The translations under genes were made by a program, and so were the position numbers. Of a stretch of DNA of 13,789 nucleotides, positions 5,172 through 10,779 are shown one piece after another; the first letter of the stretch is position 1; every line of letters starts with the position of its first letter. The notes below the pieces were generated by a model. The model worked only from the letters and a program-made list of their open reading frames with translations, had not been told where the DNA came from and did no database searches. This DNA comes from JBMNRY01 sp050944915 (GTDB lineage Bacteria > Bacillota > Limnochordia > JAAZLZ01): assembly GCA_050944915.1 (NCBI GenBank), contig JBMNRY010000056.1, positions 1 to 13,789 of the forward strand, given 5' to 3'.

Positions 5172-5201
5172 GGCCTGTTGTTCGACCAGGCCTTCACCTC
5201 C
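5172..5201 (-). promoter_or_regulatory. Hairpin-bridged ribosome binding site of yneA
   Basis: On the minus strand GGAGG (5197-5201) is 30 bases from the ATG. Between them GGCCTG and CAGGCC (5187-5192 and 5172-5177) form a six-base-pair stem with a nine-base loop. Folding it out leaves TGAA plus GCAGG, a nine-base spacing. Confidence 0.55.
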
Positions 5202-5207
5202 CTGGGG

Positions 5208-5311
5208 CAAACGGAAGTTTGGGGGAAAGTATGTTCGTTTTCATAGATATTATACCAAACCGCACAGATGTTTGCAAACATATTTTCGCCAAAAAAAGGA
5301 ACTAATGTTTG
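5208..5311. promoter_or_regulatory. Cluster of five LexA (SOS) box-like sites
   Basis: The Gram-positive LexA box is CGAAC-N4-GTTCG. Five 14-base sites match eight of the ten fixed positions: CAAACGGAAGTTTG (5208-5221), GGAAAGTATGTTCG (5224-5237), CGCACAGATGTTTG (5261-5274), CAAACATATTTTCG (5275-5288) and GGAACTAATGTTTG (5298-5311). The third and fourth abut and cover the yneA -35. The fifth overlaps the lexA -35. The first two lie in the yneA leader. This fits LexA control of both genes. Confidence 0.7.
5249..5277 (-). promoter_or_regulatory. Promoter of yneA-like gene
   Basis: On the minus strand TTGCAA (5272-5277) and TATAAT (5249-5254) are 17 bases apart. The -35 sits in a 14-base palindrome, ATGTTTGCAAACAT, formed where two LexA-box-like sites meet. 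Confidence 0.72.
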
Positions 5312-5337
5312 AAATTACCGATTCCCTTAGGTATAAT
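5309..5337 (+). promoter_or_regulatory. Promoter of lexA
   Basis: TTGAAA (5309-5314) and a perfect TATAAT (5332-5337) are 17 bases apart. The -35 overlaps the rightmost LexA-box-like site, consistent with autorepression. Confidence 0.78.
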
Positions 5338-5363
5338 GGTCTTAGTCGGGAGGGGGTGAGAAA

Positions 5364-5978
5364 ATGGGACAAAAACTGACCGAACGGGAAAGACAAGTCC
5401 TTGACTACCTGAAGAGCTTTATTGAGCAAAGGGGCTATCCCCCCTCGGTAAGGGAAATCTGTGAAGCCTTAGGGATTAAATCGACCTCTACGGCCCATAG
5501 TTATCTGCGGCGTTTGGAGAAGAAAGGCTATATTAGGCGGGAAGCAACAAAACCACGGGCAATGGTTATCGCCACCGATGATAGCCTCCAGCCCAGTCGG
5601 GTGGTTAATGTGCCTTTAGTAGGTCGGGTGACTGCTGGGGAGCCGATTTTGGCTGTGGAAAACATCGAGGAATACTACCCTATCCCCGCCGATTTCGTTG
5701 GAGACCGGGAAGTTTTCATGTTGAAGGTCCGGGGCGACAGTATGATTGAAGCCGGTATTTGCGATGGTGATTATGTAATTGTGCGCAAACAGAGGGTAGC
5801 CTATGATGGGGATATAGTGGTGGCCCTATTAGGTGAGGAAGCGACGGTAAAGCGGTTTTACAAGGAAAAGGACATGGTGCGCCTCCAGCCCGAAAATGCC
5901 AGTCTGGAACCTATCTATGCCCGGGATGTCCAGATTTTGGGGCAAGTGGTCGGTATCTTTCGCTCCTATCTACATTAA
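5364..5978 (+). CDS. lexA: LexA repressor
   Basis: A 204-residue SOS repressor of normal length. The N-terminal winged helix-turn-helix covers about 1-65 (GYPPSVREICEALGIKSTSTAHSYLRRLEKKGYI is the usual recognition region). The C-terminal S24 peptidase-like domain holds the self-cleavage site Ala91-Gly92 (GRVTAGEP), the nucleophile Ser126 (RGDSMIEAG) and the general base Lys163 (ATVKRFY). RecA filaments trigger its cleavage and so derepress SOS genes. The ATG has GGGAGGGGGTGAG just upstream. It diverges from the yneA-like gene over a LexA-box cluster, and a convergent unknown gene lies downstream. All key residues are present. Confidence 0.97.
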   Translation: MGQKLTERERQVLDYLKSFIEQRGYPPSVREICEALGIKSTSTAHSYLRRLEKKGYIRREATKPRAMVIATDDSLQPSRVVNVPLVGRVTAGEPILAVENIEEYYPIPADFVGDREVFMLKVRGDSMIEAGICDGDYVIVRKQRVAYDGDIVVALLGEEATVKRFYKEKDMVRLQPENASLEPIYARDVQILGQVVGIFRSYLH

Positions 5979-5988
5979 TAAAAAATTA

Positions 5989-6012
5989 GAGGGGGGGCTA
6001 TCCTCCCCCCTC
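5989..6012. terminator. Hairpin between lexA and the convergent gene
   Basis: The stem GAGGGGGG/CCCCCCTC (5989-5996 with 6005-6012) has an eight-base loop. The minus strand continues TAATTTTTTAT, so it best serves the 6037-6438 gene; on the plus strand the T-tract is poor. Confidence 0.65.
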
Positions 6013-6036
6013 CGATATTATTCAATCGCCAGCAGA

Positions 6037-6438
6037 TTACAATGATGCGTCGATGGCTATTCCATCGGAATTTTGCTGGGAAGGATTTGCGTGTTGATAG
6101 CTAAGTTCCTTCGGAGCGCAATCTTTCGGCACACCGAGGATTGTGAAAAATAGTTCATAAGCTTGTTGTCGACCGGATATATCGGGATCGGGGGTGTCTG
6201 TAGATAGACAATCAAGGGGTAAAGCGGCATATTCCTTAGATGTGATCCGATATGCCATCTCTACCCCTTGTGTGTTGACTAGTTCCATCAATCGATCGTA
6301 CAGGTTGCGCCGCGCTTCCGCCTGTTCTCTCCAGAACTGGGGGTTGGAAGTCATGTCGCTGGCCAGCAGATCTTGTTTGGCCAGGCGTTTAAACTTCTTC
6401 AACCCCCGCAACACGTCTTCTTTGGCAACATTAATCAT
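6037..6438 (-). CDS. Hypothetical protein, 133 residues
   Basis: A soluble protein starting MINVAKEDVLRGLKKFKRLAKQDLLASD. The first half is helical and charged (FWREQAEARRNLYDRLMELVNTQG). The C-terminal third is polar and looks less ordered (QHANPSQQNSDG). No signal peptide, membrane segment, metal motif or known domain is recognised. The start is the ATG at 6436-6438, with GGGGGA eight bases upstream; an in-frame extension of 12 residues starting at 6474 has no ribosome binding site. It converges on lexA and shares the hairpin between them. A link to the SOS response is not shown by the sequence. Confidence 0.6.
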   Translation of the reverse strand: MINVAKEDVLRGLKKFKRLAKQDLLASDMTSNPQFWREQAEARRNLYDRLMELVNTQGVEMAYRITSKEYAALPLDCLSTDTPDPDISGRQQAYELFFTILGVPKDCAPKELSYQHANPSQQNSDGIAIDASL

Positions 6439-6535
6439 GACACATTCCCCCTCTTTTTTTGAATGGGAAAGCACCCGGGTTACTGATCAAATTCGCCCTA
6501 GGTTAAACAAATCCTTTCGCTATGTTTCGACACGG

Positions 6536-6568
6536 TAAAAAAGAACAAGAGAGCCGATGGAAGCTCCC
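6536..6568 (-). terminator. Terminator candidate before the 133-residue gene
   Basis: On the minus strand GGGAGC/GCTCTC (6563-6568 with 6549-6554, one G-T pair) is followed by TTGTTCTTTTTT. It could end the upstream surE-to-ypmA transcript or attenuate the next gene. Confidence 0.5.
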
Positions 6569-6575
6569 TTGCTTT

Positions 6576-6634
6576 AGAGAAGATGATTATTCTCTTCGTG
6601 ATGGCTGTTTTCAGCCTGGGATAGGTCATATCCC
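6576..6634. other. Three tandem hairpins
   Basis: AGAGAA/TTCTCT (6576-6581 with 6590-6595), GGCTG-TTTT-CAGCC (6603-6616) and GGGATA-GGTCA-TATCCC (6618-6634) follow each other within 59 bases. They lie between two minus-strand genes. The function is unknown. Confidence 0.35.
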
Positions 6635-6729
6635 TTTGTGCCCCCTGTTTTGTTATTTTCATCTTTAGTATATCCACAAACCTGGGGTTAGAATTATGTG
6701 GAGAGGAAATTTTAAAAAAACCTTGGTTT

Positions 6730-6933
6730 CTAATCCTTTTCTTCGGTGACTAACCGATAGATGCTCCAAATATATTGGCCTTGGTTGTTTTTTTTCAGAC
6801 CAAAGATATAGTTGTGATCCTTAAGGCTTTGGTTCAAAAAGGTGATCATCTTATAGTGGGGATCCCCGGGAGAAAAGACTGCTTCGCCGACAGTTTGAAT
6901 ATCCCGAGGTGGAGGCTGCCAGCCCTTATTCAT
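6730..6933 (-). CDS. YpmA-like (DUF4264) small protein
   Basis: A 67-residue protein. The stretch DPHYKMITFLNQSLKDHNYIFGLKKNNQGQYIWSIYRL (about 25-62) follows the pattern of the Bacillus YpmA/DUF4264 family (a YKIVDFLNRTLKD-type core, then FGL and IYR), a small conserved Firmicutes protein of unknown function. The start is ATG 6931-6933, with AGGAGGT nine to ten bases before it; the frame is open much further upstream, but that part overlaps the membrane-protein gene and has no ribosome binding site. It lies 17 bases after the small membrane-protein gene and is the last gene of the DUF554-mgtC-surE run. The family match is from memory of the motif. Confidence 0.65.
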   Translation of the reverse strand: MNKGWQPPPRDIQTVGEAVFSPGDPHYKMITFLNQSLKDHNYIFGLKKNNQGQYIWSIYRLVTEEKD

Positions 6934-6950
6934 TCTTATGTTACCTCCTG

Positions 6951-7178
6951 CTAAATAGTGTAGTAATAAAACTGGGTTACTTGGATGATTTTGGAGCCTA
7001 ACAGAAAGAGAATAATGGCCACATACACTGTTAAAGTGATGGAAACTAGAGCGACCAGGCGATTGCGGTGGATCTGGGACGTAATCTGTCTCCAATTATG
7101 GCCTACAATCAATAAGGCCAGAACGAAAATGTTGAACGCACCCAGCCACACAGCCCGATTGGCTAGCTGCCAGAACAA
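6951..7178 (-). CDS. Small two-helix membrane protein
   Basis: A protein of about 75 residues with two clear membrane helices (around WLGAFNIFVLALLIVGH and LVALVSITLTVYVAIILFLLG) joined by a basic loop (RQITSQIHRNR), and a short tyrosine-rich tail. The frame opens with GTG at 7187, but the AGGGGGG ribosome binding site (7187-7193) overlaps that codon; TTG at 7178 lies eight bases after it and is the better start. It sits 51-60 bases after surE and 17 bases before the YpmA-like gene, in the same transcript. The function is unknown. A hairpin upstream can cover its ribosome binding site. Confidence 0.6.
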   Translation of the reverse strand: MFWQLANRAVWLGAFNIFVLALLIVGHNWRQITSQIHRNRLVALVSITLTVYVAIILFLLGSKIIQVTQFYYYTI

Positions 7179-7187
7179 ATTGGCCAC

Positions 7188-7228
7188 CCCCCTGGTCCTT
7201 GGATTCGGTAGTATCCTATGCCAGGGGG
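7188..7228 (-). promoter_or_regulatory. Hairpin covering the ribosome binding site of the small membrane-protein gene
   Basis: CCCCCTGG (7188-7195) and CCAGGGGG (7221-7228) are perfectly complementary over eight bases around a 25-base loop. On the minus-strand mRNA the 3' arm contains the AGGGGGG ribosome binding site, so folding would limit translation. There is no T-run, so it is not a normal terminator. Confidence 0.4.
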
Positions 7229-7238
7229 ATTAGGAAGG

Positions 7239-8006
7239 TTAATTATCTTCCAAGCTAAGCCTCCATCCTTTGAGTTCCTTCAGAAATTCGTAATCGGTTA
7301 GATCGAAGTGGATGGGGGTGATTGTTACGTAATTGGCTTGGTTAGCCTTGGTGTCGGATTCTTCACCTGTATCTACATCGACTACTTCCCCCGCCAACCA
7401 ATAGTATGTACGTCCCCGGGGATCGATCCGTTTGTCGAAGACATTCTGGTAGCGCCTAATTCCCAGCTTAGTAATTTTTAAGCCGGCGATCTTCTCCACA
7501 GGCAATGGAGGGACATTGATGTTCAACAGCACTCCCGGTGGTAATCCCTTCTCATTGATTTGGACGGCCACCCGGCGGGCCAGTTGGGCGGCGAAATCAT
7601 AGGGTCCGTCTTCATCGGTGACGACCGAGACGGCAAAGGATGGCACCCCATGCATGGTCCCCTCCCCGGCTGCCGATACGGTTCCCGAATAGAGGACATC
7701 GGTCCCTAGGTTAGCCCCCCGGTTGATACCGGAGACGACCATGGTTGGCTTTTTGGGCAAAATGGCCTGCAACCCTAGTTTTACGCAGTCAGAAGGTGTT
7801 CCGTCCACCGCATAGGCAGTAATATTATCGGCTAGGGTCATCTTTTGTACCCGGAGGGGATGGTGAACGGTGATACCATGGCCTGTGGCGCTTTGCTCCC
7901 TGTCCGGTGCGATAATAGTGACTTTGCCAATTTTCGCTAATTCTAAGGCCAGAGTCAAGATTCCTCGGGCCTGGATACCGTCATCATTAGTTACTAAGAA
8001 TTCCAT
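7239..8006 (-). CDS. surE: 5'/3'-nucleotidase SurE
   Basis: A 255-residue SurE-family phosphatase that removes phosphate from nucleoside monophosphates, and in some species from short polyphosphate. The metal-site residues are visible: MEFLVTNDDGIQARG with Asp8-Asp9, PDREQSATGHGITVH with Ser39, and VVSGINRGANLGTDVLYSGTVSAA with the conserved Asn of SGINRG. Length is normal. The start is ATG with GGGGAGAAGGA directly upstream. It lies 22 bases after mgtC in a minus-strand run with DUF554 and two small genes. It acts in the cytoplasm; its link to mgtC is only positional. Confidence 0.95.
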   Translation of the reverse strand: MEFLVTNDDGIQARGILTLALELAKIGKVTIIAPDREQSATGHGITVHHPLRVQKMTLADNITAYAVDGTPSDCVKLGLQAILPKKPTMVVSGINRGANLGTDVLYSGTVSAAGEGTMHGVPSFAVSVVTDEDGPYDFAAQLARRVAVQINEKGLPPGVLLNINVPPLPVEKIAGLKITKLGIRRYQNVFDKRIDPRGRTYYWLAGEVVDVDTGEESDTKANQANYVTITPIHFDLTDYEFLKELKGWRLSLEDN

Positions 8007-8028
8007 TCCTTCTCCCCTTTGGTCCTAA

Positions 8029-8688
8029 TTATTCATCAAAGTGGGCTCCGTACACTCCATCGGTGGCCACTAGATTTTCAATGAGGGCGATGGTATCTAC
8101 AGCCGAAGGGAGTTGAACGCTGAAGGAAAGGATCATCCGCTCTCCCCTTGCCTGGCTGATATTAACGCCCCTGATGTTAATATTATACTCTCCCAGGATG
8201 GTAGCGATGGTTCCCAGGATCCCCGGGCGGTCGAAAATCTCCACTAGGAGTGAAGACGGCCGAGTGTGGAAAATCTTCTCTTCCAATTTATCGAAAACTC
8301 CTAAGACCAGGATGGATAAACCGGCGGTAGTTATCGCTCCCAAATAGAAACCGCTGCCGACAGCTAGGCCAATCCCAGCCACTACCCATAGGGTGGCGGC
8401 GGTGGTTAAACCCTTGACCGTCGGCCCTTCCCGCAAAATAGTCCCCGCACCGAGGAAACCGATACCACTCACCACCTGCGCGGCTAGACGACCGGGATCG
8501 TAGTTGAGATCTAGGGTGCGGAAGGCGTAGATGGACAGCAACATGATCAAGCTTGACCCGACACAAACGATGGTGTTTGTGCGAAACCCAGCCGGACGGT
8601 CGTGGAATTCCCGCTCGAGACCGACCAGAGCGCCCAGGAGCATGGCTAAGGCCAACCTTCCGATGATCTGCCATTCTGAGATGAACAA
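8029..8688 (-). CDS. MgtC/SapB family membrane protein
   Basis: A 219-residue protein with the MgtC membrane domain at about 1-135 (LALAMLLGALVGLEREFHDRPAGFRTNTIVCVGSSL, then GIGFLGAGTILREG and VKGLTTAATLWVVAGIGLAVG). A C-terminal ACT-like soluble domain covers about 145-219 (LLVEIFDRPGILGTIATILGEYNINIRGVNI). MgtC proteins help cells grow in low Mg2+ and, in pathogens, in macrophages, partly by inhibiting F-ATPase; the biochemical role in soil or anaerobic Firmicutes is unclear. The start is TTG, preceded by AGGGGGAG that overlaps the DUF554 stop codon 11 bases upstream, so the two are probably translationally coupled. An MgtE-type channel lies about 4 kb away. Confidence 0.92.
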   Translation of the reverse strand: MFISEWQIIGRLALAMLLGALVGLEREFHDRPAGFRTNTIVCVGSSLIMLLSIYAFRTLDLNYDPGRLAAQVVSGIGFLGAGTILREGPTVKGLTTAATLWVVAGIGLAVGSGFYLGAITTAGLSILVLGVFDKLEEKIFHTRPSSLLVEIFDRPGILGTIATILGEYNINIRGVNISQARGERMILSFSVQLPSAVDTIALIENLVATDGVYGAHFDE

Positions 8689-8699
8689 ATCTACTCCCC

Positions 8700-9386
8700 C
8701 TAAGCGATGAGATTCAGTAAAAAGGTCCCTAAGACAGCCAGGGGAATGGCGGGCAGCAGATTCCCTACCGCTATTTTACCTATTTCCAACATATTGATTC
8801 CGATCCCTAGGATGAGTAACCCACCGGTAGCCGTCATTTCGGCGATGATTTGGGGCGTAAAGAAATCTTTGACCAGGATAGCTCCCAGGGTCAAACTCCC
8901 TTGGTAAACGAGGATAGGCAGGGCCGAAAACAAAACGCCGATGCCCATGGTGGAGGCAAAGGCGATGGAGCTAAATCCATCCATCATCGATTTGGCAATC
9001 AGTAGGGAGCTGTCGTTATATAAACCGTCATTGATGGAACCGAGGATAGCCATCGGTCCGACGATAAACAGTAGACTACTGCCCACAAAGGCCTTGGTAA
9101 ACTGATCATCACCGCGGCTGTAGCGTTTCTCCAACCGGTTGCTTAACCGATTGAGGCGGGCTTCGATATCGATGGCTTCACCGATGATGGCCCCTCCAAT
9201 GATACTAAACAAAGGTATAAGGCTGTTGGTCGTCTCTTGGGCCATCTGCCAACCTAAATAAAGCACGAATAAGGCGATGCCCTGAAGAAGGGTTCGCCCA
9301 TATTTAGTCGGTAATTTTTGACGTAGGGTTACGCCGATCAAGGAGCCGATGACAACGAGAAGAACATTGATCAAGGTTCCAGTCAC
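8700..9386 (-). CDS. DUF554 (YdfK/YqgA-type) membrane protein
   Basis: A 228-residue polytopic membrane protein of the DUF554 family. It opens MTGTLINVLLVVIGSLIGVTLRQKLP and carries the family motifs FSIIGGAIIGEAIDIEARL, FVGSSLLFIVGPMAILGSINDGL and AKSMMDGFSSIAFASTMGIGVLFSA. About seven membrane segments are visible. The function of the family is unknown; a transport role is suspected. The start is GTG with a weak purine-rich ribosome binding site (GGAAAGGG). It leads a run with mgtC, surE, a small membrane protein and a YpmA-like gene. A sigma-H-like promoter lies about 40 bases upstream. Confidence 0.9.
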   Translation of the reverse strand: MTGTLINVLLVVIGSLIGVTLRQKLPTKYGRTLLQGIALFVLYLGWQMAQETTNSLIPLFSIIGGAIIGEAIDIEARLNRLSNRLEKRYSRGDDQFTKAFVGSSLLFIVGPMAILGSINDGLYNDSSLLIAKSMMDGFSSIAFASTMGIGVLFSALPILVYQGSLTLGAILVKDFFTPQIIAEMTATGGLLILGIGINMLEIGKIAVGNLLPAIPLAVLGTFLLNLIA

Positions 9387-9426
9387 TACAAATCCCTTTC
9401 CTTCCCTTTGGGCATATTTATATTAT

Positions 9427-9453
9427 TTTCTGCAACCAAAGGGGAACTCCTCT
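9427..9453 (-). promoter_or_regulatory. Sigma-H-like promoter of the DUF554-mgtC-surE run
   Basis: On the minus strand AGAGGAGTT (9445-9453) and GCAGAAA (9427-9433) are 11 bases apart. The sigma-H consensus is RNAGGAWWW-N11/12-RNNGAAT; this site misses one position in each element. The start would be near 9420, about 34 bases before the GTG. Confidence 0.45.
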
Positions 9454-9496
9454 ATAGAAAGGGAAAACCGATAACAATAAGTCCCTTTGTTATTAC

Positions 9497-10135
9497 CTAG
9501 AGAAACTTCGAAATCTTATTCTTAATCCGGCACAAGGCATTGTCGATGGACTTTGTGTGGGTATCTAATTGCTTGGCCATTTCCTTATAGGAAAGACCGT
9601 TAATATATAATTGGAAAACACGGTATTCAAAGTCACTGAGGACCTTCTTGATATGTTTGTGGGTAGCTTGGAGGTGTTCGCGATCGATAATCAGTGTTTC
9701 TGGGTCTTCGACTCTTGTACTACTTAAGACCTCCATGAGAGTACGGTCACCTTCGGAATCATAGACTGGCTTGTGTAGTGATGTATATGAATTGAGGGGA
9801 ATATGTTTCTGACGTGTCGTTCCTTTTATAGCACTGATAATATTGCGTGTGATGCACAACTTGGCAAAGGACCAAAAGGATGAAGACCCGGAATGGAAAT
9901 CCCGGATGGCTTTATATAAGCCGATCATGCCTTCCTGTAATAAGTCATCATCTTCTGCGCCCTGTAAGAAATAGGGTCGTGTCCAAATGTAAATCAATTT
10001 TTGGTACTTATTAAAAAGGTACTCGATTGCTTCTTCGAAGCCGGCTTGAGCCCAATGAACCACTTCTTCATCGGACATTTTCGAAAAATCGAGGTGCTCG
10101 GTCTGTTGCATCGTACGGAGAGCAGTTTCACCCAT
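9497..10135 (-). CDS. sigH: RNA polymerase sigma-H factor (Spo0H family)
   Basis: A sigma-70-family factor of about 212 residues. Region 2 is clear: EEAIEYLFNKYQKLIYIWTRPYFLQGAEDDDLLQEGMIGLYKAIRDF, then FAKLCITRNIISAIKGTTRQKHIPLNSYTSLHKP, a sequence typical of SigH. Region 4 holds the helix-turn-helix LSYKEMAKQLDTHTKSIDNALCRIKNKI. SigH drives the transition state and early sporulation genes such as spo0A and spoIIA in Bacillus. Two starts are possible: ATG 10141, three bases after AAGGAG, or ATG 10135, nine bases after it; I chose the latter. The usual neighbours (rlmB, rpmG, secE, nusG) are absent, so it may be relocated or a second copy. Its upstream region has a near-consensus sigma-H promoter. 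Confidence 0.92.
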   Translation of the reverse strand: MGETALRTMQQTEHLDFSKMSDEEVVHWAQAGFEEAIEYLFNKYQKLIYIWTRPYFLQGAEDDDLLQEGMIGLYKAIRDFHSGSSSFWSFAKLCITRNIISAIKGTTRQKHIPLNSYTSLHKPVYDSEGDRTLMEVLSSTRVEDPETLIIDREHLQATHKHIKKVLSDFEYRVFQLYINGLSYKEMAKQLDTHTKSIDNALCRIKNKISKFL

Positions 10136-10185
10136 AGGCATCTACTCCTTACGGGCATATTTTATAATTTATTTCACCAATTAAT

Positions 10186-10212
10186 GTTCCACAAATAGGT
10201 ACTAAATCCTCC
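10186..10212 (-). promoter_or_regulatory. Sigma-H-type promoter in front of sigH
   Basis: On the minus strand GGAGGATTT (10204-10212) fits RNAGGAWWW fully, and GTGGAAC (10186-10192) fits RNNGAAT except for the last base, with 11 bases between. The start would fall about 40 bases before the gene. A sigma-A-like alternative (TTGTGG-N17-TAAATT, 10166-10194) overlaps it. Confidence 0.6.
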
Positions 10213-10223
10213 TATATACAGGG

Positions 10224-10265
10224 AAAAAGAAAGACCCCGTCTGAGCTTAAGGCACAAACAGGGTC
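10224..10265 (-). terminator. Terminator of speD
   Basis: On the minus strand GACCCTGT/ACGGGGTC (10258-10265 with 10233-10240, one mismatch) is followed by TTTCTTTTT. It lies about 60 bases after the speD stop. Confidence 0.75.
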
Positions 10266-10324
10266 ATCAACTTGGACTTCTATTTATATTATCATCAGGA
10301 CTCATAGAATCCTAATTTTCCCCC

Positions 10325-10699
10325 CTAGGAGATCTTTTTTAGGCTATGAGCTCCTATCCCCCTTAACACCTCTGTACATTGGGCATCTGTTGCTTTAAAG
10401 TGTTGGATGATATAGTCACACGCTTGTTGAGCATTGACATGGCCACAGGTAAAAACATCGATGGCAGCATAGCCTAATTCCGGCCATGTATGGATTGCTA
10501 AATGGGATTCGGAGATCACGACCACACCACTTACACCCTGAGGGCTGAAATTATGGAAGGCTACTTCCCTAATTTCAGCCCCGACAGCTAAAGCTGCATT
10601 AACCATGATTTGTTCAATAAGTTCCCGGTGATTAAGTACCTCAGGGTCACACCCGTAAGCTTCGCACAGGATATGACGGCCCAAAGCATTTTGCACCAT
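10325..10699 (-). CDS. speD: S-adenosylmethionine decarboxylase proenzyme (SpeH type)
   Basis: A 124-residue prokaryotic class 1B AdoMet decarboxylase. It makes decarboxylated AdoMet, the aminopropyl donor for spermidine. Autocleavage between Glu64 and Ser65 (ISESHLAIHTWPE) creates the pyruvoyl cofactor on Ser65; His70 and Cys85 (DVFTCG) are the expected processing and proton-donor residues. MGRH-like GRHILCEAYGC near the N-terminus is also typical. Length is normal. The start is ATG with GAGGAGG six bases before. speE is not adjacent. A promoter of its own overlaps the end of the upstream lyase gene, and a terminator follows. Confidence 0.95.
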   Translation of the reverse strand: MVQNALGRHILCEAYGCDPEVLNHRELIEQIMVNAALAVGAEIREVAFHNFSPQGVSGVVVISESHLAIHTWPELGYAAIDVFTCGHVNAQQACDYIIQHFKATDAQCTEVLRGIGAHSLKKIS

Positions 10700-10751
10700 C
10701 TCCCGCCTCCTCTCGGCCTTACAAGCTGTTTTTTCAAATCAAGCAAGTAAA

Positions 10752-10779
10752 ATTGTAGCAGATCCCGTCCAAAAGTCAA
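10752..10779 (-). promoter_or_regulatory. Promoter of speD, overlapping the preceding stop codon
   Basis: On the minus strand TTGACT (10774-10779) and TACAAT (10752-10757) are 16 bases apart. The TGA of the -35 is also the stop codon of the upstream lyase-family gene. Confidence 0.65.

Larger units (their letters stand above)
6439..6729. other. Non-coding gap with tandem hairpins
   Basis: About 290 bases without a supported gene. It holds three consecutive short hairpins (6576-6634) and a terminator-like stem (6536-6568). A 54-codon frame on the minus strand starting near 6684 has no ribosome binding site and was not accepted. Confidence 0.45.

Noticed and set aside
6520..6684. A 54-codon minus-strand frame starting MKITKQGAQRDM
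   Set aside because: There is no ribosome binding site, the composition is random-looking, and the frame runs through the hairpins and the terminator-like stem.
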